A DNA stretch of 64,000 nucleotides. Origin: Pseudomonadales bacterium. Its GTDB lineage: Bacteria; Pseudomonadota; Gammaproteobacteria; Pseudomonadales; Azotimanducaceae. The notes under the pieces were generated by a model. The model was not told the DNA's origin. It saw nothing but the letters and a program-made list of their open reading frames with translations, and did no database searches. The translations under genes were made by a program, and so were the position numbers. Of this stretch, positions 34,370-42,503 are shown one piece after another. Position 1 is the first letter of the stretch, and each line of letters starts with the position of its first letter. Location: positions 1-64,000 of the forward strand of contig JAJEIQ010000067.1 of assembly GCA_022827905.1 (NCBI GenBank). Direction: 5' to 3'.

Positions 34370-34996
34370 ATGAAGGGGTTGCGGAGACTGATCGCTGTGG
34401 CCGCGTTTGCGGCCTTGCCTGTCGAAGCCGGTGCCGCCGCCGGGATCGACGCTTGGGAGCTGATTTCCCCTGCCCATTTCGACTGGCGGGAACGGCCCCA
34501 TCGCCGCGCCATCGCGGAGGATCTTCTGGTGCGGCTGAATCTGCTGGCCGACGTCATTCCGCCGCTGTCGCCCCAACAGGAAGCCCAGGTGGCCAACGAG
34601 ATGGCGGAACTGCAGCGTATGGATCCCGATGCCGACACCCGGCGGCGCAGCCGCCTGTACATGTCGCGGCGCTACCAGCACTTTCGCTTGCTCGAACTGC
34701 TGGAAGACACTCGTCGCAACCTTCAGTGCGTCATCGCCGCCGCCCGGGTCAGCGAGGAGATGCGCTGCTGGAGCCTTGCCAGCGTCAACTTCGGGGACGA
34801 GGCGAAGCTCGACCTCGCCCTGTCCATGCTGCGCAGCGCCCGGCTGATCCCCAAGGACGGCGCCATGCCGGTGAAAGCCCAAGACCCTTCCGTTTGGTAC
34901 GGCGAGTACGGCCGCGGCATCCTCAAGCACATCCTCACGCCCTACTTGGCGGAGCAGGCGATCAAGAGCGAACGGCTTGAATCCGATCGTCGTTAG
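34370..34996 (+). CDS. exported protein of unknown function
   Basis: A 208-residue protein that I do not recognise. The ATG at 34370 begins MKGLRRLIAVAAFAALPVEAGAAAG, a clear Sec signal peptide, so it is periplasmic or secreted. The mature part is helical and Arg/Glu-rich (DADTRRRSRLYMSRRYQHFRLLELLEDTRRN) with Cys in NLQCVIAA and MRCWSLA that may form a disulfide. It lies between the CBS gene and a TPR protein, both on the same strand, without tight coupling. Confidence 0.65.
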   Translation: MKGLRRLIAVAAFAALPVEAGAAAGIDAWELISPAHFDWRERPHRRAIAEDLLVRLNLLADVIPPLSPQQEAQVANEMAELQRMDPDADTRRRSRLYMSRRYQHFRLLELLEDTRRNLQCVIAAARVSEEMRCWSLASVNFGDEAKLDLALSMLRSARLIPKDGAMPVKAQDPSVWYGEYGRGILKHILTPYLAEQAIKSERLESDRR

Positions 34997-35011
34997 GTGT
35001 AAACCCAACCC

Positions 35012-35581
35012 ATGGGATCGCTTTCCAATTCACACCGAGCCGCGCTAACGTGGGCGTGCGTGCTTTGCGTCGGATTCCTCAGCGCCGTGGCGTCGGCTAG
35101 GGAGACGGTGCTGCTCAATACATCACCCGCCCGCGATTGCTACAGGGCTGCGGCTGACCGCGGCTCGTCCATGGACATTGATACCTGCACCCTGGCCATT
35201 GAGCACCAGATGCTGGTGCCGGAGGACTTGGCGGCAACCTACTCCAACCGGGGCATCCTGTACGTGCGCAGCGGCGACTTGGCGGCTGGCTTGAAGGACC
35301 ATGACCGGGCGGTAGCCTTGGCGCCCGAGTTGGCCAGCGTGTACATCAACCGTTCCAACGCCTTCGTCGCGGCCAAGCGCTACCGCGATGCCATGGCGGA
35401 TCTGGAACAAGCCATCGCCCACGCCGGCGAGCACCTGGCCATCGCCTACTACAATCGGGCGCTGATGTTCAATCGTCTTGGCGACCGGGAGGCGGCCCGC
35501 GCCGATGCGGAACGGGCAGCGGAACTGGCCCCAGAAACGGTTGCCTACCGGGAATTCATCGAAGCCCTGGGGAGCCGCTGA
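35012..35581 (+). CDS. exported TPR-repeat protein
   Basis: A 189-residue protein. An N-terminal signal-like hydrophobic segment (LTWACVLCVGFLSAVASA) is followed by tetratricopeptide repeats at about residues 70-170: ATYSNRGILYVRSGDLAAGLKDHDRAVALAP, then SVYINRSNAFVAAKRY, then AIAYYNRALMFNRLGD. TPRs bind partner proteins; here the partner may be in the periplasm. It starts 15 bases after the preceding exported protein and may belong with it. Function is otherwise unknown. Confidence 0.82.
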   Translation: MGSLSNSHRAALTWACVLCVGFLSAVASARETVLLNTSPARDCYRAAADRGSSMDIDTCTLAIEHQMLVPEDLAATYSNRGILYVRSGDLAAGLKDHDRAVALAPELASVYINRSNAFVAAKRYRDAMADLEQAIAHAGEHLAIAYYNRALMFNRLGDREAARADAERAAELAPETVAYREFIEALGSR

Positions 35582-35603
35582 TTAAGTCGCGCCCGTTGGC
35601 CCA

Positions 35604-37118
35604 ATGAACGGCAACTTCGCCGCCGATCTGCAAGCCGTCTTCGCGACCCATGGGAATCGACCGGCCCTGCGCATGGTCGATGGGGCATTGTGGACCTACT
35701 CCGATTTGGCCGAGCGAACCGCGCGCTTGGCCACGGTGCTTGTTGAGGCTGACACCGGGCCGGGTGAGCGGGTGTTGGCCCAAGTGGGCAAGACGCCCGA
35801 GGCGGTGGCCCTCTACCTCGCAACGCTCCAGGTCGGCGGCGTCTATGTGCCGCTCAACTCGGCCTACACCGCCGCCGAAGTGGCGTATTTTCTTGCCGAT
35901 ACGCAACCGCGGGTGTTCGTGCGGGATCCCACCAGCCCAGCCTTGGAGGGCGAGGGTGCCAGTCTGGCTGAGCTGACCCTAGGCGAAGGAGACGGAAGCC
36001 TCGTGCAGGCCATGGACACCGCCCGGCCCCGCTTTGAAGTCGCCGAGCGCAAGGGCGATGACTTGGCCGCCTTGGTTTACACCTCCGGCACCACGGGCCG
36101 CTCCAAGGGCGCGATGCTGACCCACCACAACATCCGCTCCAATGCCGAGGCGCTGCGCCAGTGTTGGGGCTGGCGGGACGACGACGTGCTGCTGCACGCC
36201 TTGCCGCTGTTCCATGTGCATGGCTTGTTCATCGCCATGCACTGCGCCCTGCTGGGCGGCACGCCGACCATTTTCCTGCCCCGTTTCGATGTGCGGACGG
36301 TCAAGCGGCATCTGCTGGAGTCCACGGTGATGATGGGGGTGCCGACCTTCTACACCCGCCTGCTGCAGGACGCGGACTTCAACCGCAGCCACTGCCGGGA
36401 GGTGCGGGTCTTCATCAGCGGATCCGCCCCTCTGACGGAAGCCACCTTCGACGCTTGGCAGGCCCGAACCGGGCATCGCATCCTGGAGCGCTACGGCATG
36501 TCGGAGACCATCATCAACACCTCCAACCCGCTGCATGGCGAGCGGGTCGCGGGCAGCGTGGGCTTCGCCTTGCCGGGCCTTGAGGTCCGAGTCGCCGGGG
36601 AGGCCGGCGAGCCGTTGCCGCCGGGCGAGGTCGGCAGCATCGAGGTGCGCGGCGAGAACGTCTTCAAGGGCTACTGGCGCCAACCGGAGAAGACCGCCGA
36701 GGAGTTTCGCGCGGACGGCTACTTCATCACCGGCGACCTGGGCGTCATGGACGCCGAAGGGCGTCTGTCGATCGTCGGACGAGCGCGGGACCTGGTGATT
36801 TCCGGCGGCTACAACGTCTATCCCAAGGAGGTTGAAGCGCTCATCGACGAACTCGATGAGGTGGATGAATCCGCCGTCATCGGCGTGCCCCACCCGGACT
36901 TCGGCGAAGGCGTGGTGGCCGTGGTGGTGCCATCAGGCGGCCCAGTCTCCACCGAGCAAGTGACCGCCTCCCTAGAAGATCGCCTAGCCCGCTTCAAGCA
37001 GCCCAAGCACGTGGTCAACGTCGGAGCGCTGCCCCGCAACAGCATGGGCAAGGTACAGAAGAACCGGCTGCGGGAGGAGTATTCTAGGTTGTTTTCCTCC
37101 ACTTCCGAGGTGAATTGA
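35604..37118 (+). CDS. matB: malonyl-CoA synthetase (acyl-CoA synthetase family)
   Basis: A 504-residue ANL-superfamily ligase that forms an acyl-adenylate then an acyl-CoA. The ATP-binding loop is YTSGTTGRSKGAML near residue 155 and the hinge region GYFITGDLG...GRARDLVISGGYNVYP. The blocks FHVHGLFIAMHCALLGG, VMMGVPTFYTRLLQ, FISGSAPL and ERYGMSETIINTSNP match the MatB malonyl-CoA synthetase group, including the Arg in RVAGSVGF that binds the malonate carboxylate in that group. It would make malonyl-CoA from malonate in the cytosol. Another carboxylic acid is possible. The next gene starts 1 base after the stop. Confidence 0.85.
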   Translation: MNGNFAADLQAVFATHGNRPALRMVDGALWTYSDLAERTARLATVLVEADTGPGERVLAQVGKTPEAVALYLATLQVGGVYVPLNSAYTAAEVAYFLADTQPRVFVRDPTSPALEGEGASLAELTLGEGDGSLVQAMDTARPRFEVAERKGDDLAALVYTSGTTGRSKGAMLTHHNIRSNAEALRQCWGWRDDDVLLHALPLFHVHGLFIAMHCALLGGTPTIFLPRFDVRTVKRHLLESTVMMGVPTFYTRLLQDADFNRSHCREVRVFISGSAPLTEATFDAWQARTGHRILERYGMSETIINTSNPLHGERVAGSVGFALPGLEVRVAGEAGEPLPPGEVGSIEVRGENVFKGYWRQPEKTAEEFRADGYFITGDLGVMDAEGRLSIVGRARDLVISGGYNVYPKEVEALIDELDEVDESAVIGVPHPDFGEGVVAVVVPSGGPVSTEQVTASLEDRLARFKQPKHVVNVGALPRNSMGKVQKNRLREEYSRLFSSTSEVN

Positions 37119-37119
37119 A

Positions 37120-37518
37120 ATGGCCCCCGTATTGGAGAAGATACAAGGCGCGCTTGGCGAGACCCAGGTGCCAACGACCGAGTGGCCGGCACTGCAAGAG
37201 GTTCTAGGGGCGAAATTGCTGGCGAGTCTGGTTGGGATATCCGCATCGAGTGTGCGGCGGTATCTCGCCGGTGCCCGCGCCACGCCCGATGCGGTGGCCG
37301 TCCGCCTCCATTTCCTGGCCTTGGTCGTCGCGGACCTAGCGGGCGCATACAACGACATTGGCGTTCGGCGGTGGTTCGGGCGTCCTCGGAAGCGGCTCGG
37401 CGGAAGCTCACCGGCTCAGTTTCTCGTCGGCTCCTGGTGGCCAGACGACGACCGGCCGAACCAAGTGCGTGAGCTCGCCGCCAGCATCACTTCCGCTGCC
37501 ACTGATACGCATTTTTAG
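37120..37518 (+). CDS. ParS/MbcA-like (Xre-RES antitoxin-type) protein
   Basis: A 132-residue protein. An HTH-like segment (LLASLVGISASSVRRYLAG, residues 31-49) is followed by a region (AGAYNDIGVRRWFGRPRKRLGGSSPAQFL) similar to the MbcA/ParS/Xre antitoxin toxin-binding domain. These proteins neutralise RES-domain NAD-degrading toxins, but no RES gene is nearby. It starts 1 base after matB but probably belongs functionally to the downstream ATPase-methylase locus, 181 bases away. It may act as transcriptional regulator or as an antitoxin for another protein. Confidence 0.7.
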   Translation: MAPVLEKIQGALGETQVPTTEWPALQEVLGAKLLASLVGISASSVRRYLAGARATPDAVAVRLHFLALVVADLAGAYNDIGVRRWFGRPRKRLGGSSPAQFLVGSWWPDDDRPNQVRELAASITSAATDTHF

Positions 37519-37699
37519 CTTGATGGAGCACTAAATGCGCCCATCCCAAGACGAATCCATGAAGCCTCAAAGACGATTTTTTGTGGAAAACTAGCATAAA
37601 CTGCCTTATAAGAACCCTGAACATGGGCTTTTGGTCAGATCGGTGCTGGCCAAGAGTGGCTTGGGTGGAATGGGCGGTGCCCATCAGGAGGAAGGCGGA

Positions 37700-39010
37700 A
37701 TGCAAGGCGAAGCAACAGCCCAACCCAGTGCGCTCGTGGCGTTCACGGCGAACAATGTGCGTTCCTATAGAGACCCCGTGACGCTGTCCCTGCAGGCGAC
37801 GCGGGTGGCGAATGCGGAAGTCGTGCGAGATGTGTACACGGCTTCGGCTGCCCCTGAACGCCTTCTACCTGTGGCCGGTGTGCTTGGCGCCAATGCGTCC
37901 GGCAAGTCCAACGTCTTGAGGGCGATGGCGGACATGCGCTCCACGGTGCTGTCCTCGTTTGTGAACCGTGCTGGAGGCGCCAGTTCCTGCCGTCGGCCCT
38001 TTCTGCTGGATGCTGAGGCGTCCGACAGCCCGTCGGAGTTCATGGTCGAGTTGATCTTGAACGGCGTGTGGTGGCAATACGGCTTCGAAGTCGATGGCCA
38101 GAATGTGGTTCGCGAGTTCGCATACCACTATCCTCGGGCTCGTCAGGCACTAGTCTTCGAGCGGGACACGGATGAGGTGTTATTTGGTGCTGCCTTCCGA
38201 TCAACGGGCCGGAGCCTCCTCCCTCTCTTGAGAGACAATGCCCTGCTGCTCTCCCTCTGCGGAGCGGCGGACAACGCACAAATTGGACCGTTGTTTGACT
38301 GGTGGGAGAACAATTTGCGGTTGGCCACCAGCTACAACCGCACAGGGCGAGCCGCGTTTACCGCCAGTCTTGGCAAGAAAGCGACAACTCGGAGCCGCGT
38401 CTTGGATCTGCTGCGTGCCGCTGACCTAGGGCTGACTGACATGCAAGTCGTCACGCCAGACGCCGAGACCCTTGATCGTCTGAGGTGGGTAGCGAAGACT
38501 CTCCAGGGGGACGAGGAGGAAGGGGATGAATTTGTCATAGAGGAGCAGATTCAGCTCATTCACCGTGGCGCGGAAGGGGGAGTTCTGTTTGAACCGGAAG
38601 ACGAGTCGATGGGCACCCAGGTCTGGGTCGGTTTGGTCGGCCCCGTCCTTGATGCCCTCAATACGGGCTGCGCTCTGCTCGTGGACGAACTCGACGCCAG
38701 CCTGCACCCGCACTTGGTCACCAAGTTGGTCGACCTTTTCCAAAGTCCATTGACCAATCCCCGATGCGCACAACTGATCTTCAATGCCCACGACGTCAAC
38801 GTTCTTGATGGTCGCCATCGGTATCACCTTGGCCGCGACCAACTTTGGTTTACTGAGCGGGGTGCCAATGGTGAGACCCGCCTCTATTCCTTGGCCGATT
38901 TCAAGGCCCGGCGGGATGAGTCCATCGGGCGGCGCTACCTCAGTGGCCGCTATGGCGCGGTGCCGGAACTCAATCCAACTGACTTTAGTGTGGCCGTATT
39001 GGGCCGGTAG
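37700..39010 (+). CDS. AAA ATPase, COG1106/AbiLi-like, defence-associated
   Basis: A 436-residue ABC/SMC-type ATPase of the AAA15/AAA21 group. Walker A is GANASGKSN with Lys69, and the combined Walker B and D-loop is LLVDELDASLHPHL (Asp329, Glu330), with an H-switch in FNAHDVNVLDG. The N-terminal NNVRSYRDPVTLSLQA is typical. Family members (AbiLi, RloA, PARIS-like AriA) act in abortive infection, usually with a partner effector. The start is ATG 37700, after CAGGAGGAAGG. The methylase gene follows at 39134. A sensing or gating role is inferred. Confidence 0.83.
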   Translation: MQGEATAQPSALVAFTANNVRSYRDPVTLSLQATRVANAEVVRDVYTASAAPERLLPVAGVLGANASGKSNVLRAMADMRSTVLSSFVNRAGGASSCRRPFLLDAEASDSPSEFMVELILNGVWWQYGFEVDGQNVVREFAYHYPRARQALVFERDTDEVLFGAAFRSTGRSLLPLLRDNALLLSLCGAADNAQIGPLFDWWENNLRLATSYNRTGRAAFTASLGKKATTRSRVLDLLRAADLGLTDMQVVTPDAETLDRLRWVAKTLQGDEEEGDEFVIEEQIQLIHRGAEGGVLFEPEDESMGTQVWVGLVGPVLDALNTGCALLVDELDASLHPHLVTKLVDLFQSPLTNPRCAQLIFNAHDVNVLDGRHRYHLGRDQLWFTERGANGETRLYSLADFKARRDESIGRRYLSGRYGAVPELNPTDFSVAVLGR

Positions 39011-39133
39011 GCCCAAGCCGTTGAGGTTCAAGACGGTGTGTCTTAAAATCCAAGACAGGGCGTCCAAGTATCCCATGTGACCTGTGCGGTACATGCAGAG
39101 CGGGCAAAAGAGAGGCAAGAGCGGCGAAATTCC

Positions 39134-40783
39134 ATGGGTAAGAACTCGTCACGATTAGGCGATTCGGCGGCAGGTCTCGTTCGGCAAGCCGTTGACGTGT
39201 TGGCCGAACATTATGGGTACCCCCCTTCGTGGTTCCCCACTCGGTGGCGCCAGCTGGAAACTGACTATGGCGTCCAGTTTTCGGTTTGCACGGAGGAAGG
39301 GGCTCCGTTCCTGCTCGGGCTCGTGTCGGGGGGTGCCATCGATGATCGGGTACGGCTACTCAAGCAGGCGTTTGATGAAGCGCAAGTTTGCAGTTCGGGC
39401 GTGGTAATGGAGGGAGGCCACCTTACGGCATATCGATATCGGTCCAAGGATTCAGATCTGATCGCGGTAGACGCTCTTGAGTCGTACAAGTTCCTAGAGC
39501 GCGGGGCGAAGCCCCTACTCTACACGCAACCCGGAGATGAGTATCCTCTGGGCACACTTCCGATTGCACCGCTTACCGACTCCGTTGAGTCCGTGTTTTT
39601 CGATGCTCACTCCCACATTCGCGACATCGATGGCTTACACGCTGACCAAGCTCTCGACGAACTCTGCAAAGTCCTCTACACGAAGCTCTTTGACGAAGAG
39701 CACACTTCGCCGGGGGAGCCGTTACGCGCACAGTTCTCTATCTACGGGAATACGTCAGAGTTGTCGACTGCTTTCCGTGGGATGTACAGAGCCGCCAACG
39801 AGTACGACAACCGCGTCTACAGCCTTCGGATACCGGGTTATAAACGGTCCCGAGGCGTGTTTGATGATCCCATAAAGCTGTCCGCTCCGGCGCTCGCTCA
39901 GCTTGTGGAGAGACTACAGGTGTACGACATATCGAACACAGCAACGGACCTCAAGGGGCGGGCATTCCAGAAGGTCTTTCTGCCTGCTCTGAGAGCCGGC
40001 ATGGGACAGTACTTCACTCCCCACAACGTAGTCCGTTTCATCGTGCAGGTTTTGGCGCCAAGTGCCAACCAACTGATACTTGATCCGTTCTGTGGATCTG
40101 GTCACTTCCTGACCGAAGCGCTGGACCACGTTCGGAGCAACCATAAGAACAAGGCGGCTGACGAGTTCGCCTACCATAAGCTGCATGGGATCGAGAAGAG
40201 TGAGCGCATGGTCCGTGTGGCGATGACTGACATGCGCTTGCACGGCGACGGACATGCCAATATCCGATGCACAGACGCTCTGCTTCCATTCTCAAATTAC
40301 CACGATATCGAACGGGAGTCATTCGATATGGTGCTTACGAATCCTCCATTCGGTTCGGTCCTAGGTGTTGACGCGTTGAGTGCGCTGGCTGACTTTGAAC
40401 TGGCTCGGAGCCGAAAGAAGGTGCCGTTGGAACTCTTGGGGCTGGAACGGTCTTTGGCATTTCTCCGCCCGGGAGGCATGTTGGCCATCGTGTTGCCGGA
40501 GAGCATATTCGTCAACGCGTCAGCGGAATTCGTCCGAGATTGGATTGCCACAAAGGCCGAAGTGCGGGCAGTCGTCAGTCTCCCTATCGAGACTTTCTCC
40601 CCCTTTGGTGCGAACATCAAGACTAGCATCTTGTTCTGCGAAAAGCACCGGAACGCTGGTGCAGCCAAACGCGAAGTATTCTGTGGGGTGTTGGAGAACA
40701 TCGGACACGACGCTTCCGGGCGGGTGGTCGATGGCGCCGACTACGAACCGCTAGCCGAAGCGCTCGCGGAATGGCTCAGGTAA
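39134..40783 (+). CDS. DNA N6-adenine methyltransferase, HsdM-like, with HsdR_N-like N-terminus
   Basis: A 549-residue gamma-class adenine methylase. SAM motif I is DPFCGSGHFLTEA (Asp317) and catalytic motif IV is NPPF (Asn403), with GQYFTPHNVVRFIVQ upstream as in HsdM. The first 130 residues resemble the HsdR N-terminal nuclease fold (GYPPSWFPTRWRQLETDYGVQFSV..EEGAPFLLGLV...LLKQAFDEAQV), but the expected Asp and Glu-x-Lys are absent, so that part is probably inactive. I chose ATG 39134; an upstream extension to 39077 is less likely. The specificity gene follows 13 bases later. Base composition is lower in GC than the neighbours, suggesting transfer. Confidence 0.88.
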   Translation: MGKNSSRLGDSAAGLVRQAVDVLAEHYGYPPSWFPTRWRQLETDYGVQFSVCTEEGAPFLLGLVSGGAIDDRVRLLKQAFDEAQVCSSGVVMEGGHLTAYRYRSKDSDLIAVDALESYKFLERGAKPLLYTQPGDEYPLGTLPIAPLTDSVESVFFDAHSHIRDIDGLHADQALDELCKVLYTKLFDEEHTSPGEPLRAQFSIYGNTSELSTAFRGMYRAANEYDNRVYSLRIPGYKRSRGVFDDPIKLSAPALAQLVERLQVYDISNTATDLKGRAFQKVFLPALRAGMGQYFTPHNVVRFIVQVLAPSANQLILDPFCGSGHFLTEALDHVRSNHKNKAADEFAYHKLHGIEKSERMVRVAMTDMRLHGDGHANIRCTDALLPFSNYHDIERESFDMVLTNPPFGSVLGVDALSALADFELARSRKKVPLELLGLERSLAFLRPGGMLAIVLPESIFVNASAEFVRDWIATKAEVRAVVSLPIETFSPFGANIKTSILFCEKHRNAGAAKREVFCGVLENIGHDASGRVVDGADYEPLAEALAEWLR

Positions 40784-40796
40784 ACGGAGGCAATAC

Positions 40797-41570
40797 GTGA
40801 AATTCGATTTGGTCTCGCCAGCGAAGTTCTACGACAGCAATCGATGGAACGCCAGCTTCTTCCTCACGGAATCGGAGGCGTACAGAGTGTGCGAGGGCTT
40901 TCGGATGGCGGCACTGGGCGAGCTATGCAGCGAGCGGCGCGAGTTCCTGTTGCCCAGCAACTATCCGGAACGGAAGTTCAACTATGTTGGCCTCGAGAAC
41001 ATCTCGCAGACTACACGGATGCTGGTTGGGTTCGCGCCGAAAGCAGGTGCGGAGGTCAAATCGCGCTCGAAGGTTTTCCACGAGGGCGACGTCTTGTACG
41101 GGCGGCTGAGACCCGGCCTGAACAAGTGCTTGTTGGTGGACAGGGTGCTGTCCGAGGGGATTTGCTCGACGGAGATACTCGTTTTGGTTGCGAACGAGGA
41201 CGTAGTCCTCTCGGAATACCTCTGCGAACTCATGGTTTCTGTCGAAGTCAGCCGCCGGATCCAATGCCTAGTCGCCGGGGCCGCGCTTCCTCGAGTTCAG
41301 GCGAAGGACCTGCTCAGAATCGAAGTGCCGATTCCCGATCGGGACCTACAAAAGCTAGTCGTGTCACAAGTTCGCTCCGCAAGACAGGAGCTTGTCAAGC
41401 ACATGCAGCGTGCAAAGGAATTGCCCGCTGAGATCGGAGGCGCGTTTTCCGACTTTGCATTTCGAGGTGCTGAGTTCGCGATCAGTCCGACGAGGAGCGA
41501 TGGGCAATCGGATTGGAACAACCCGCTGCCGGATGCGGTAAGGGATGGTCAAAGGCAGCTGCGACTATGA
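40797..41570 (+). CDS. type I restriction specificity subunit (single target-recognition domain)
   Basis: A 257-residue HsdS-like protein. It has one target-recognition domain (MAALGELCSERREFLLPSN..FNYVGLENISQTT, then GDVLYGRLRPGLNKCLLV and the conserved helix ending VSRRIQCLVAGAALPRVQAKDLLRIEVPIPD) and one helical spacer. Normal HsdS proteins have two of each at about 400-450 residues, so this is a half subunit that would have to dimerise and read a symmetrical site. It directly follows the methylase gene and overlaps the convergent nuclease gene by 6 bases. Confidence 0.87.
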   Translation: MKFDLVSPAKFYDSNRWNASFFLTESEAYRVCEGFRMAALGELCSERREFLLPSNYPERKFNYVGLENISQTTRMLVGFAPKAGAEVKSRSKVFHEGDVLYGRLRPGLNKCLLVDRVLSEGICSTEILVLVANEDVVLSEYLCELMVSVEVSRRIQCLVAGAALPRVQAKDLLRIEVPIPDRDLQKLVVSQVRSARQELVKHMQRAKELPAEIGGAFSDFAFRGAEFAISPTRSDGQSDWNNPLPDAVRDGQRQLRL

Positions 41571-42503
41571 GAAGGTACGTAGGGCCTCCGGGTAGTCGGG
41601 GCTGCGACGCACGTTTCGCTGCAGCTGTTCGGGGGTCCCATTGGTCCTCAATTGGAGAATCGAGGCTAGGCGACGCCATTCTGGCGCTCGGTAGTGGTTG
41701 CGCTCCTCGTCGGGAAAATGCTTGTGTATAAACGAGATGTAACGGTGGGCCACATCGCAGCGCTGACGTTCTGCCCGTAGAGCCGTTCGCGCATCGTTTG
41801 AGTTTGTCTTCAGCATCCGCAGCATTCCGCCGAAGTTGGCTGCAAATGATGTATTGGGACCTTTTCGAGTCGTGGGTTCAGTGGTCCGTTCTCGCGTTCC
41901 GCTCTTGTTCAGAGGTTCACCGTGATGTGCACACTGAGACGGTGGGCAAGCATCGGGGCATGAGTTCCGATCGACAAACGAACCGCCGCGGGCCTTATGG
42001 AGTTCGTCACGCAGACGAGCGACGGGCTTGGCCGGGCCGAAGAATATGTCAATGACGAATGGGCTGACGCGCCACCGATCAACGCTCTTCCAGCGCCAAA
42101 CGAGAAGAACGAGGGTGTCGAAGGGATCGAGTTCGTCGGTTAGGACGTCAAAGTGAGCTTTCGACTCGTCGGCGTCCTCGTTCATGGACTTGGCTTCAAT
42201 GCGAAACAGTTCCCCTCGTTTCGTTGCGGGATTCCACTCAATGTTGGGTTTCACGCAGGCGAAATCGTGATACTGATGCTCCGGAAACCAAGCGAGTTCG
42301 ATTTCGGATTGGGAAGCTCGGTGCAGCCGATCGTTGCTGTAGTAGCCCCATAGTGCCTCAAGGACACTTCCCATCCCACTGCCAATCTTGCCCCCACGAG
42401 TGCGGAAAACTCGGGCGCAGAATCGATTTATGGACCTGCGAGTATCATCCACCGTTGCTTCCACAGCGGAGAAAGCAGAACGGCGGTCACCCGCGCTCGT
42501 CAT
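41565..42503 (-). CDS. PD-(D/E)XK-like nuclease candidate, unknown family
   Basis: A 312-residue protein that I do not recognise by name. HDFACVKPNIEWNPATKRGELFRIEAKSM contains D80 and E103-x-K105, the PD-(D/E)XK spacing, with a preceding helix GSVLEALWGYYSND. The C-terminal third is basic and helical. The start is ATG 42503, which overlaps the ATP-grasp stop as ATGA, so it is translationally coupled to that operon. It ends head-on against the specificity gene. It may be the restriction nuclease of the methylase locus, or a separate effector. The region around 41870-42000 (SCPDACPPSQC) is poorly conserved-looking and might be a linker. Confidence 0.6.
   Translation of the reverse strand: MTSAGDRRSAFSAVEATVDDTRRSINRFCARVFRTRGGKIGSGMGSVLEALWGYYSNDRLHRASQSEIELAWFPEHQYHDFACVKPNIEWNPATKRGELFRIEAKSMNEDADESKAHFDVLTDELDPFDTLVLLVWRWKSVDRWRVSPFVIDIFFGPAKPVARLRDELHKARGGSFVDRNSCPDACPPSQCAHHGEPLNKSGTRERTTEPTTRKGPNTSFAANFGGMLRMLKTNSNDARTALRAERQRCDVAHRYISFIHKHFPDEERNHYRAPEWRRLASILQLRTNGTPEQLQRNVRRSPDYPEALRTFS

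Noticed and set aside
37519-37699. Promoter for the COG1106 ATPase
   Set aside because: TTGTGG and TATAAG are present but the spacing is wrong (20 bases).
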